The notes below the pieces were generated by a model. It ran no database searches, was not told the DNA's origin, and worked only from the letters and a program-made list of their open reading frames with translations. A stretch of 32,212 bases of DNA, from assembly GCA_947631155.1 (NCBI GenBank), contig CANRKG010000018.1, forward strand, positions 1 to 32,212, in the 5' to 3' direction. Shown piece after piece: positions 14,912-22,831 of the stretch (positions are counted from its first letter, which is position 1; each line of letters opens with the position of its first letter). Origin of the DNA: an uncultured Bacilli bacterium. Lineage in GTDB: Bacteria; Bacillota_I; Bacilli_A; RF39; UBA660. Made by a program: the position numbers and the translations under genes.

Positions 14912-14934
14912 CTTCTCATGATATAAATGAGGAG
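14912..14934 (+). promoter_or_regulatory. Hairpin covering the ribosome site of the lipoprotein gene, with a -10-like loop
   Basis: CTTCTCAT (14912-14919) pairs with ATGAGGAG (14927-14934), one wobble, masking most of the GAGGAGG ribosome site. The loop holds GATATAA, so TGATATAAA (14919-14927) could be an extended -10. A nine-A tract precedes it. Read from the other strand it is a terminator-like hairpin plus T-run. Confidence 0.45.
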
Positions 14935-14941
14935 GATAGAA

Positions 14942-15478
14942 ATGAAAAAATTATTAGCAATATGTCTAGGAGTTTTTCTACTAGTAGGATGTAATGATAC
15001 TATGAATACACCTAGTAAAAAAGTAGAAGATTTCTTAGGTAAGTATCAAAAATTAGATGAAGATGTTTTAACTCAATTGGATGTAATTGTTGATAGTGAT
15101 ACAGAAATGGATGATGATCAAAAGAAAGATTACAAAGAGTTAATGCAAAAACAATATCAAAATTTATCTTATAAAGTAACAGATGAAAAAGTAGAAGACG
15201 ATACAGCGACTGTTGATGCTGAAATAGAAGTTTATGATTATCAAACTTCAGTTACAAAGTCTAAAAAATACTTTGATGAAAATAAGGATGAATTTGTAAC
15301 AGATGAAGATGAAGCTGGAATAAAAAAATATACAGATTATAAAATAAAGGAATTAAAAGATGTTACAGATAAAACAACTTATACAATAACTTTTTATCTT
15401 ACAAAAGATGAAAATGATGAATGGAAATTACAAGATATAACTGATACCGATAGACAGAAACTTCATGGATTATATTAG
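14942..15478 (+). CDS. Putative lipoprotein, unknown function
   Basis: A 178-residue secreted protein. MKKLLAICLGVFLLVGC is a lipoprotein signal with lipobox LVGC, so the mature protein would start at Cys 17 and be lipid-anchored outside the membrane. The remainder is very acidic and Lys-rich, with an alpha/beta pattern (YKVTDEKVEDDTATVDAEIEVYDY and a late TYTITFYLTKDENDEWKL) that resembles NTF2-like or DUF4878-type lipoprotein domains. That resemblance is suggestive only. I choose ATG 14942 because the upstream ATG at 14927 lies within the ribosome site GAGGAGG. A terminator overlaps the stop codon. Confidence 0.8.
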   Translation: MKKLLAICLGVFLLVGCNDTMNTPSKKVEDFLGKYQKLDEDVLTQLDVIVDSDTEMDDDQKKDYKELMQKQYQNLSYKVTDEKVEDDTATVDAEIEVYDYQTSVTKSKKYFDENKDEFVTDEDEAGIKKYTDYKIKELKDVTDKTTYTITFYLTKDENDEWKLQDITDTDRQKLHGLY

Positions 15479-15499
15479 ACTAGAAATAGTCTTTTTTTT
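15477..15499 (+). terminator. Intrinsic terminator overlapping the lipoprotein stop codon
   Basis: AGACTA (15477-15482) pairs with TAGTCT (15487-15492) around GAAA, followed by eight T in all. Confidence 0.85.
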
Positions 15500-15509
15500 C
15501 TTTTTTTGA

Positions 15510-15515
15510 TATAAT
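15510..15515 (+). promoter_or_regulatory. -10 box of the tyrosine phosphatase gene
   Basis: TATAAT preceded by T-G-A (15507-15509), an extended -10. The start codon is only 16 nt further on, so the RNA would begin within or just before the ribosome site AGGTGA. Confidence 0.5.
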
Positions 15516-15531
15516 GTAATAGGTGAATATA

Positions 15532-15951
15532 ATGAAAAGAATTTTATTTGTATGTCATGGAAATATCTGTCGCTCAGTAATGGCTGAATATATTTTTAAA
15601 AATTTAGATAAAAAAGGTGATTTTTATGTAGAGTCAGCTGCTACGACAAGAGAAGAAATAGGTAATGATATATATCCACCTATTAAAGAAGTTTTATCTA
15701 AACATAATATTAAATTTGATAGTCATAGAGCTAGACAAGTTAATGCTACTGATTATGATTTATTTGATTATATTATTTGTATGGATCAAGAGAATTTGGA
15801 TGATTTAAAAAGAATACTTCCATATTCTGATAAGACATTCCTATTAAATGAAACGGAAATAGATGACCCATGGTATAGTCGAGAATTTGAATCTTGTTTC
15901 CAAGAAATTTATCAAGGGTGTGAAAAACTATTTAATACTTTACAGATATAA
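15532..15951 (+). CDS. Low-molecular-weight protein-tyrosine phosphatase
   Basis: The 139-residue cytoplasmic enzyme has the phosphate-binding loop C8-H-G-N-I-C-R14-S at its start and the general acid D112 in DDPWY, both canonical. Position 9 is His where many members have Leu or Thr, which should not affect catalysis. In Firmicutes these phosphatases act on tyrosine kinases of capsule or exopolysaccharide synthesis, on protein arginine phosphate (YwlE) or on stress proteins. The residues visible do not settle which. I start at ATG 15532, 7 nt after AGGTGA, rather than GTG 15523 inside that site. No tyrosine kinase is in the window. Confidence 0.9.
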   Translation: MKRILFVCHGNICRSVMAEYIFKNLDKKGDFYVESAATTREEIGNDIYPPIKEVLSKHNIKFDSHRARQVNATDYDLFDYIICMDQENLDDLKRILPYSDKTFLLNETEIDDPWYSREFESCFQEIYQGCEKLFNTLQI

Positions 15952-15990
15952 AATAATAACTAAACACATATATTTTGTTAGGTGATAAAC

Positions 15991-17016
15991 TTGAAAAGAT
16001 ATATGTTTTTTTTATTTTTGTTAATGTTTTTAATTGCTCCAGTAAATAGCAGTGCTAAAATGGATACAGCAACTTCTAGTATTGTTATGGATATTGATAG
16101 TGGAAGAATTTTATATAGTAATAATATTCATGAAAAAAGATTAATAGCATCTATTACTAAGATTATGACAGCAGTAATTGCGATAGAAAATGGTTGTTTA
16201 GAAGATAAATTTACTGCTAAAGAAGAAATATTGCAAATGTATGGAACAAGTATTTATTTAGAATATAAAGAAAAAATGTCATTAAATGATTTATTATATG
16301 GTTTAATGCTTCGAAGTGGTAATGATGCTGCCGTTGTAATTGCTAATAATATATGTAAAAATGAAACTGAGTTTGTTAAAAAGATGAATCAAAAAGCAAA
16401 AAAATTAAAAATGGATGATACAAAGTTTTCTAATAGTCATGGACTAGATGAAAAAACTAAAAATTATTCTTCTGCCTATGATATGGCACTACTTTCTAGT
16501 TATGCATATAAAAATCATAAAATCTATAGGAAAATTACCAAAACAAAAAAATATGAAACTAATACCAAGAACAAAAGTTATTTATGGTATAATCGTAACA
16601 AACTTTTAAGTTCATATGAATATTGCACAGGAGGTAAAAATGGTTATACTCCTAGTGCTGGAAGGACTTTAGTAACAACCGCTGAAAAAGAAGGATTACG
16701 CTTAACAGTAGTAACATTAGATGATTCTAATGAATATAAAACCCATGAAAATTTATATAATTATGTTTATTCTATGTATGAAAATTATAAAATTATTGAT
16801 AAAGAGACTTTTGCTGTTGATAAAACGTTTTTTAAGGATAATTTATATTTAAAAAAATCTTTTTCTTATCCTTTGAAAGAAGAAGAATTAGATAAAGTAA
16901 AAACAGTTATGAAAATAACTAAACTTAGTAATTATAATAAGAATGAAAAAGTAGGGTATATCGATATATATCTATCTAATAAAAAAATAGGTAGTGTAAA
17001 TATCTATGTAGAGTAG
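15991..17016 (+). CDS. D-alanyl-D-alanine carboxypeptidase (peptidase S11, DacA/DacB type)
   Basis: The 341-residue penicillin-binding protein trims the terminal D-Ala from peptidoglycan pentapeptides outside the membrane. A signal peptide (about residues 1-22) is followed by the S54-x-x-K57 catalytic motif in ASITKIM, S109-G-N111, and K216-N-G218 in place of the usual K-T-G. A smaller beta-rich C-terminal domain follows. The start is TTG 15991: AGGTGATAAAC places the ribosome site 6 nt before it, while GTG 15982 lies inside that site. It follows the phosphatase gene after 39 nt and may share its transcript. Convergent with the minus-strand gene, with a 2-nt gap. Confidence 0.88.
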   Translation: MKRYMFFLFLLMFLIAPVNSSAKMDTATSSIVMDIDSGRILYSNNIHEKRLIASITKIMTAVIAIENGCLEDKFTAKEEILQMYGTSIYLEYKEKMSLNDLLYGLMLRSGNDAAVVIANNICKNETEFVKKMNQKAKKLKMDDTKFSNSHGLDEKTKNYSSAYDMALLSSYAYKNHKIYRKITKTKKYETNTKNKSYLWYNRNKLLSSYEYCTGGKNGYTPSAGRTLVTTAEKEGLRLTVVTLDDSNEYKTHENLYNYVYSMYENYKIIDKETFAVDKTFFKDNLYLKKSFSYPLKEEELDKVKTVMKITKLSNYNKNEKVGYIDIYLSNKKIGSVNIYVE

Positions 17017-17018
17017 AT

Positions 17019-17945
17019 TTAATTATTTTTAGTTGTTAGTCTGAAAAAATTAATACTAGGTCTTACAAATAGACGAAAACCAGCATCAGGAGAACCTATA
17101 CCACTAGATACATATATTTGTGTATCTTTTACTTTGTAATATGCATTTTTATATTTTTTAGATCCTTCTTTACGAATTATACCTTGAAAAGGGGGAATTC
17201 TAATTTGACCATTTAAAGAATTACCAGCTAATACTAAGTCAGTATTATATGCATTTAAAATTTCATCTAAACCATCAGTTTCACTCATTAATGTAATAGT
17301 ATAAATATTTGAATTATGTGCTTCTTGTTGAAAATAATTATAAGATTTTTCTATATCACGTTTCTCTTGCAATAAGCTAGAAAGACCAACCATCAGAATA
17401 GGATTATTATCATTATTATAAACTAGATCATAACTATTATCTAAGATTATAAAATTACTTTGAGCTAAAATAGTTGAAAATTTATTATCATCATTAACAC
17501 CACTAACAGCGTATTTGCCAATTGTTGAAGTTAGTTTTTGTAATTCTTTAATTAATTTTTCTTGTTCTTTAGTAGATATTTTATAATTTGGATCAATTAA
17601 ATTACCTGTAAATACTATTAAATCAGGTTTTCTTAAATTAATAGTATTAACTAAATTCTTTACTTCATCTAAAGTGATTAATTCTCCATAATATAAATCA
17701 GAAAATTGAATTAATTTTATACCACTAAAGCTAGTAGGTATTTTGACACTTTTTATTCTTTCTTCTTTAGTAATTAAACCTTTTGTTGAAGAATATTTTG
17801 AATAAAAGAAAAAACTAAAGAAACAAATTATAATAATTAGAGTAAGTTTAATAAATAATTTAACAATATATTTTATATGTTCTTTTCTAGTTTCATTTTC
17901 TAATTCAGTTTGAATTTTCTTATTTTTTTCAGTACGTGTATCCAT
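17019..17945 (-). CDS. YkuE-type metallophosphoesterase homologue lacking metal ligands (probable pseudoenzyme)
   Basis: The 308-residue protein has a Lys-rich cytoplasmic start, one membrane helix (about residues 28-48) and an outside domain that follows YkuE-like metallophosphoesterases along its whole length. Each metal-binding motif is altered: SDLH is SDLY (Y85), GDLID is GNLID (N115), GNHD is GVND (V150, N151), the His of LVHEPD is Ser 221, and GHSHGGQ is GNSLNGQ (N242, L244). Flanking structural residues (KPDLIVFTG, GKYAVSG, VRPSINFFRL) are intact, so the fold seems selected. The start is ATG 17945 after GGTGA; TTG 17957 has no ribosome site. It is the only minus-strand protein gene here. 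Confidence 0.8.
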   Translation of the reverse strand: MDTRTEKNKKIQTELENETRKEHIKYIVKLFIKLTLIIIICFFSFFFYSKYSSTKGLITKEERIKSVKIPTSFSGIKLIQFSDLYYGELITLDEVKNLVNTINLRKPDLIVFTGNLIDPNYKISTKEQEKLIKELQKLTSTIGKYAVSGVNDDNKFSTILAQSNFIILDNSYDLVYNNDNNPILMVGLSSLLQEKRDIEKSYNYFQQEAHNSNIYTITLMSETDGLDEILNAYNTDLVLAGNSLNGQIRIPPFQGIIRKEGSKKYKNAYYKVKDTQIYVSSGIGSPDAGFRLFVRPSINFFRLTTKNN

Positions 17946-18008
17946 ATTATTCACCAATTATATTGTAACATATATTTAACTAATTTTATTTTATTTTTAT
18001 AAAAATAA

Positions 18009-18017
18009 TGATATAAT
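18009..18017 (+). promoter_or_regulatory. Extended -10 promoter of the membrane glycosylation operon
   Basis: TGA-TATAAT (TATAAT 18012-18017), 30 nt before ATG 18048. The -35 is only T-rich. Confidence 0.6.
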
Positions 18018-18047
18018 TGGATTAGATAAAATAAAGGAAGTGTTATT

Positions 18048-18662
18048 ATGCCTCAAAAAAAGAAAAAAACGACTAGAAAAACAAAAAGAAATCAAAACAA
18101 AAAAAATATCATTAATAATGAATGTTTTATGTTTAGTATGTTACTTGCAACTATAAGTATATTAGCTGTAACTTTAAATGATTATACATTTAAAATAGGA
18201 GTATTAAATATTACTTTTTCTGTTTTTGTATTTCCTATCATTTTGTTTATTAGTAATTATATTACTAAAAAGTATGGTTTTAAAGCAGCTTTGCAAGCTA
18301 TTTTTATTAGTTCTTTAACTATTGTAGCTTTTATAATTTTAATTAAAGATTTGGTAAATCAACCTATTTCATTTTTAGAATTATGTGGTCAATTTATTAG
18401 CTATTTTATAGGTTTGTTTATTAATCTTTGTATTTATTATTATAATTTAATTAATTTTAAAGAAAACATATTTTTAATTTATTTTAATTATATTTTTTCT
18501 ATTATAATGTATCATCTTGTTTATTTATTATTCTTATATAATATGTTAGCAACAGAATATTTCTGGAATCAATATTTTGTCTCATTAATAATTCAGGGCT
18601 TAATGATAATAGGATTAGTTTGGCTTGATAGTAAAATAGAAAGGGGCATTTCTAAAGATTAA
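18048..18662 (+). CDS. Six-helix membrane protein, possibly YhhQ/VUT family (queuosine-precursor transporter-like)
   Basis: The 204-residue protein has a very basic start (residues 1-22) and about six membrane helices. The segment VFPIILFISNYITKKYGFKAAL (about residues 62-83) resembles the core of YhhQ/VUT transporters, PL.FL..D...E.YG.KAA, though the acidic positions of that signature are Asn and Lys here. YhhQ proteins import queuosine precursors. The match is partial, so an unrelated small membrane protein stays possible. It lies 26 nt upstream of a GT-C gene in the same direction, and ATG 18048 follows AAGGAAG. Confidence 0.5.
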   Translation: MPQKKKKTTRKTKRNQNKKNIINNECFMFSMLLATISILAVTLNDYTFKIGVLNITFSVFVFPIILFISNYITKKYGFKAALQAIFISSLTIVAFIILIKDLVNQPISFLELCGQFISYFIGLFINLCIYYYNLINFKENIFLIYFNYIFSIIMYHLVYLLFLYNMLATEYFWNQYFVSLIIQGLMIIGLVWLDSKIERGISKD

Positions 18663-18688
18663 AGTCTATTATCAATAAGGAGTAAATT

Positions 18689-21118
18689 ATGAAGACCAAA
18701 ATATTAAGTTTATTTTTATTAATATTGTTGAGTATAATTTATGTTTATAATCGATATAATAATTATTTGATGATTATTATGAGTTTTTATATTGTCTTAT
18801 TTTTAGGATATATTATTAAAAGGGGAAAATTCCATTTTTCTAATAAAAAATGGATATTTATGTCGTTAATTTTATCTTTAATATCTACTATATATATTTT
18901 CCAAAATTTTGTTATTTCATATAAATATAATGATATTTCAATTAAAAATATATCGAATGATAGTATAATAATTGATGCCATTTATATTGATTCTGAAAAA
19001 GTAAAAATTAATAAAAAGTATGATATAAAATATGATATGATTAATGATTCTGTAATAGATACAGAATATAAAGTTCAAAATAAAGATACATCGCAATATA
19101 AAGCTACTTTAGCTCCAGGAGAAAGTTATAATTTTCATGTTGCTAAAAAGAAAAATATAGAAATACAAATCCAAAGAACTGAAGTTGCTTTTGATATAAG
19201 CATTAATAATAAAATTATTAATGTTAATTCTTTTGATTATAAAAATGTTCCAACAAAAGCAACAAAAATGGGGGATTATAATTTTAAATACTCTCTAGAT
19301 AATAAATATATAGATGATAATATTAGTGTTTTATGGATAATACTATTATTAAATATTATTAGTTTTATATTAATTAATTTAAGTTTAGAAAATAAAAAGT
19401 TACAATGTTTATTACTTTCTATTGGAATTATAGAATTTAGTCCTCTTTTTTCAATTAATCCTTGGATAAAAATATTTTTATATGGTTGTTTATTATTGTT
19501 ATTGAAATTTACTAAAGATAGTTTTTCTGAAGACAAAAATAATAAAATTAAAATTATGTTTTTGCTTAGTAGTTTGTATATAAGTTTTTCTATATTAGGA
19601 AAATATTTAATAGATGATATAAGTATATTCAGTGTAATAGGATATTTATTGTTAACAACCTTGTTTTATAAACTTATGCCTTTTTTTATGAACTTGATTG
19701 AACTAATTTATTTAAAAATGAAATCTAAAAGTAAACCAGAAAATAATAAATTATTTCTTAGTCGCCTATTAATATTTGTTATTACTATTTCAATTTTATT
19801 TATTTATGCATTTTTATTTTCACCATATATATATTTAGCAGATGGTTTTATGGAGTTACAAAGTGCAACGAGTCAGGCTTTATCTAATTGGCATCCATAT
19901 TTACATATATTATTATTAAAATTATTTTATTGTATATTTAATAATGTTACCAGTTTCATTTATTTTAGAATTATTATTTATGCCTTATTATTTAATAAAA
20001 TTATCTTTTATTTTCAAAAAAAAGGTTTAAGTTTATTATGGGTAGATTTAATAACTATAATATTTAATATTATGCCAACAACAGGTACAATTATGGTTAC
20101 CTTGTTAAAAGATGTTGACTTTTCAATTGCCTTAGTGGCGCTTACTTTTTTTGTTTATCTAATATTTTACGATTTTGAACAGTTTAATAAAAATAAATTT
20201 AATTATTTGTTTTTGTTAATATCTTTAATTGGAGTAGGCTTTTTTAGACATAATGGTTTTTATATTTCAATAGGAGTAATTATATTATTAATGACAAAGT
20301 TTTTTAAAGCTCATAGTAATTGGCTAAAAATTACAATATGTTCTTTTATTATTGTAGCTTTCTTTATTAAAGTTCCTTTAATTAAATGGTTAAAAGTAGA
20401 AAAGGCTCCTCCAAATTTTGACATGGCAACTATTATACATGGCTTTGGATATGTTATGTTAGAAGATAAAGATGAATTGTCTAAAGAGACTTATTCATAT
20501 TTGACAAAAAATATATTAAGCTTTAAAGACTTTGAATTGTATTATCATAAATATAATATTGATCCATTACTTCATTATAATTCATCTAAAGAATCACATA
20601 AAATAAGAAATAAAAAAATAAATAAATCTAAATTAATAAGTTTGTATTTAAAACAAGTTTTAAAAAGTCCACTTTATTTATTAAAAGATCGTTTATATGG
20701 AACGGATATTATATGGAATGTTGTTGATAATGACAAAATAAAATCTTTAAAATATCAAACATTATATGATGAGTTTTCAGTTAATTATAAAGCTGAATTT
20801 ATAATGAATAGTAGAAACTCTGAATTTGTAACTAATGTTTTAAATTTTATAGCTAATAATGACTTATTAAATATTTTATTCTATAGAGTAGGTCTATATA
20901 TTGATATATTAATCATTTTAATTAATTATCAATTTGTCAAAAAGAAGAAGTATTTAATTTGTTTATTTCCATTACTTTTTAATATTATAACTCTCTTTAT
21001 AGCAATGCATTACCAAGCTTTTAGATACGGATGGGCAATACCAGCTATAGTTATTTTGTTTACTCTGATTACATTATGTGATTTTAGGAAAGATAATAAA
21101 ATTGACATTGCCTGCTAA
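18689..21118 (+). CDS. Large polytopic membrane protein, DUF6020-like, probable GT-C glycosyltransferase
   Basis: The 809-residue protein has two or three N-terminal helices, a beta-rich segment probably outside (about residues 85-195), then about ten more helices. Around residue 385 an acidic loop LADGFMELQ is followed by NWHPYLHILLLKLF; later come LLKDVDFS (about 472) and FFRHNGFY (about 520). This succession (acidic loop, WHP, KD, RxNG) is what I associate with DUF6020 proteins, taken to be GT-C-fold transferases using lipid-phosphate sugars. The C-terminal third has an external loop and closing helices. Ribosome site AAGGAG; the next gene begins 33 nt downstream, so one operon is likely. 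Acceptor unknown. Confidence 0.65.
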   Translation: MKTKILSLFLLILLSIIYVYNRYNNYLMIIMSFYIVLFLGYIIKRGKFHFSNKKWIFMSLILSLISTIYIFQNFVISYKYNDISIKNISNDSIIIDAIYIDSEKVKINKKYDIKYDMINDSVIDTEYKVQNKDTSQYKATLAPGESYNFHVAKKKNIEIQIQRTEVAFDISINNKIINVNSFDYKNVPTKATKMGDYNFKYSLDNKYIDDNISVLWIILLLNIISFILINLSLENKKLQCLLLSIGIIEFSPLFSINPWIKIFLYGCLLLLLKFTKDSFSEDKNNKIKIMFLLSSLYISFSILGKYLIDDISIFSVIGYLLLTTLFYKLMPFFMNLIELIYLKMKSKSKPENNKLFLSRLLIFVITISILFIYAFLFSPYIYLADGFMELQSATSQALSNWHPYLHILLLKLFYCIFNNVTSFIYFRIIIYALLFNKIIFYFQKKGLSLLWVDLITIIFNIMPTTGTIMVTLLKDVDFSIALVALTFFVYLIFYDFEQFNKNKFNYLFLLISLIGVGFFRHNGFYISIGVIILLMTKFFKAHSNWLKITICSFIIVAFFIKVPLIKWLKVEKAPPNFDMATIIHGFGYVMLEDKDELSKETYSYLTKNILSFKDFELYYHKYNIDPLLHYNSSKESHKIRNKKINKSKLISLYLKQVLKSPLYLLKDRLYGTDIIWNVVDNDKIKSLKYQTLYDEFSVNYKAEFIMNSRNSEFVTNVLNFIANNDLLNILFYRVGLYIDILIILINYQFVKKKKYLICLFPLLFNIITLFIAMHYQAFRYGWAIPAIVILFTLITLCDFRKDNKIDIAC

Positions 21119-21151
21119 TTAATATAAAATTGATACGAAGGTAGTGAACTT

Positions 21152-22831
21152 ATGAAAACAGAAATAGAGCATAAATCTTTACTAGACAAAGTTATTAAAG
21201 CAATATTTATTATTTTAGCCTTGTTTGGTATTGTCGTTACTTTAATATATATATTTTATACTTCCACAGCGATATTATCATCAGATGCTGTTATTACAGA
21301 TGTTATTGCTCATATACAAAAAATAGATAAACAATTTATTTTGAGTAATTGGTATTATGGTAATGAATTTTGGTTATTTTCTTTAACTATTCCTACAGTT
21401 TGTCTATCTTTTTTTATAAAAAATAATTTCCTATTAAGGCAAGTTAGTGTTTTAATAACGGCAATTTTATTTTTTATTCTTTTATATAAATATGGAAAGA
21501 AATTTATTGGTAAAAAAGAAGGAATAATATTAATTATTATATTTTTAACAGGTATATCTTATAGTATATTAGATTATTTTTATGCTTTTAATGCTTATTT
21601 AACAGTTACAATTAACTCGCTATTTTTAGTTTATTTATTTTATAATAGTTTTGAAAATGACAAAAAGAATATTTATTTATTATCATCATTAGTTGTAATG
21701 TTTTTATTAAATATGGGAAGTTTACGCTATTTACCATCTGTGGTAGCGCCAATTTTATTAACAGAAATTATTTTGATAGTACTTCGTCATAAAAATTCAA
21801 ATATAAAAACAGTTATTAAAAAAGAAAAAACTAATATTATAAAATTAGCAATTATATCAGTAGGTATAATTTTATCATATTGTACTTTTCTTATCATAAC
21901 TAATATCTATAATTATATACCTAGAGCTAGTTCTATGAATATGAACGTTTTAAGTGGACATCAAATAATTAAGTCTTTTAAAGCTGTATTTAACTGTATT
22001 AGTAATTTTTTTGGCTATGATAATAAAAATCATTATTTTGTTTATTTTGCAGGAAATCAATATTGGTTAAAAAATCATAGAAATTATTCTCTAATTTCCT
22101 TTTTTACATTATCTAATATTATTAAAATTATAATGTGTGTTATTCTTATTTTTATAGCACCAGTTATTTTATATAAAAATTATAAAAAAAATAGTGAAAA
22201 AGTGAACTTTTTACTAATATTTAACAGTGTTTCATGGTTTTTAACGATTTATTTATATACTTTTACTAATTCCTTTTTTTATCGTTATTTAGAATTAAAA
22301 TATTTTATTTTTAATATAGTTATGTCACTAATAATTGGTATATATTTTTTGTATAAATATGTTACTACAACACGAATAAGAAAGATAGTGGTGAATCTTT
22401 TTATAATTACATATATTATTTCTAATTTATATACAACTGTTTTGACTATTAAAGATAATGATAGTAGTGTCATGGCAGAAAAATATGAATTAGTTAATTT
22501 ATTAAAAAAGAACAATTTGACTTATGGATATGGTGGTTTTTGGAATGGTCTATTAACTCATTATTTTTCAAATTATGAAATAACAGTTGCGGCTTGTACT
22601 TTTTATGCTGAAATTCTTCCATACAAATGGTATTCTGATAAAAGATGGTATAGTCAAGAACATACTGGTAGGGTCTTTCTAATTTTAGATAAAAAAGAAA
22701 GAGCTTATTTTGATAAATATAAAAAGAAGTATCCAAGTCCTGATGAGACTTTACAGTGTAAGGGCTTTATTGTATATGTATACAATAAAAATCCATTTTT
22801 AAAATCAATGATGAAAGGAAAAGCTGTATGA
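21152..22831 (+). CDS. Polytopic membrane protein, GT-C-like (tandem paralogue 1)
   Basis: The 559-residue protein has about 11-12 predicted helices. The first external loop, near residue 44, reads LSSDAVITDV, placing an acidic residue where GT-C glycosyltransferases have their catalytic Asp, and continues with SNWYYGNEFW. The C-terminal approximately 120 residues form an external domain with LTYGYGGFWNGLLTHYFSNYEI and an ending YNKNPFLK. I recognise no named family with certainty. The following gene is a clear paralogue and overlaps by 4 nt (ATGA), so they are co-translated. Its stop is the only TGA among the window's complete genes. Confidence 0.6.
   Translation: MKTEIEHKSLLDKVIKAIFIILALFGIVVTLIYIFYTSTAILSSDAVITDVIAHIQKIDKQFILSNWYYGNEFWLFSLTIPTVCLSFFIKNNFLLRQVSVLITAILFFILLYKYGKKFIGKKEGIILIIIFLTGISYSILDYFYAFNAYLTVTINSLFLVYLFYNSFENDKKNIYLLSSLVVMFLLNMGSLRYLPSVVAPILLTEIILIVLRHKNSNIKTVIKKEKTNIIKLAIISVGIILSYCTFLIITNIYNYIPRASSMNMNVLSGHQIIKSFKAVFNCISNFFGYDNKNHYFVYFAGNQYWLKNHRNYSLISFFTLSNIIKIIMCVILIFIAPVILYKNYKKNSEKVNFLLIFNSVSWFLTIYLYTFTNSFFYRYLELKYFIFNIVMSLIIGIYFLYKYVTTTRIRKIVVNLFIITYIISNLYTTVLTIKDNDSSVMAEKYELVNLLKKNNLTYGYGGFWNGLLTHYFSNYEITVAACTFYAEILPYKWYSDKRWYSQEHTGRVFLILDKKERAYFDKYKKKYPSPDETLQCKGFIVYVYNKNPFLKSMMKGKAV

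Noticed and set aside
14927-14941. ATG 14927 as the start of the lipoprotein
   Set aside because: This ATG overlaps the GAGGAGG ribosome site and adds MRRIE before a perfect lipoprotein signal that starts at ATG 14942.
17957-17962. TATAAT on the minus strand as the promoter of the phosphoesterase gene
   Set aside because: It lies only about 12 nt from ATG 17945, so RNA would start inside the ribosome site. The real promoter is probably further upstream in the divergent gap.
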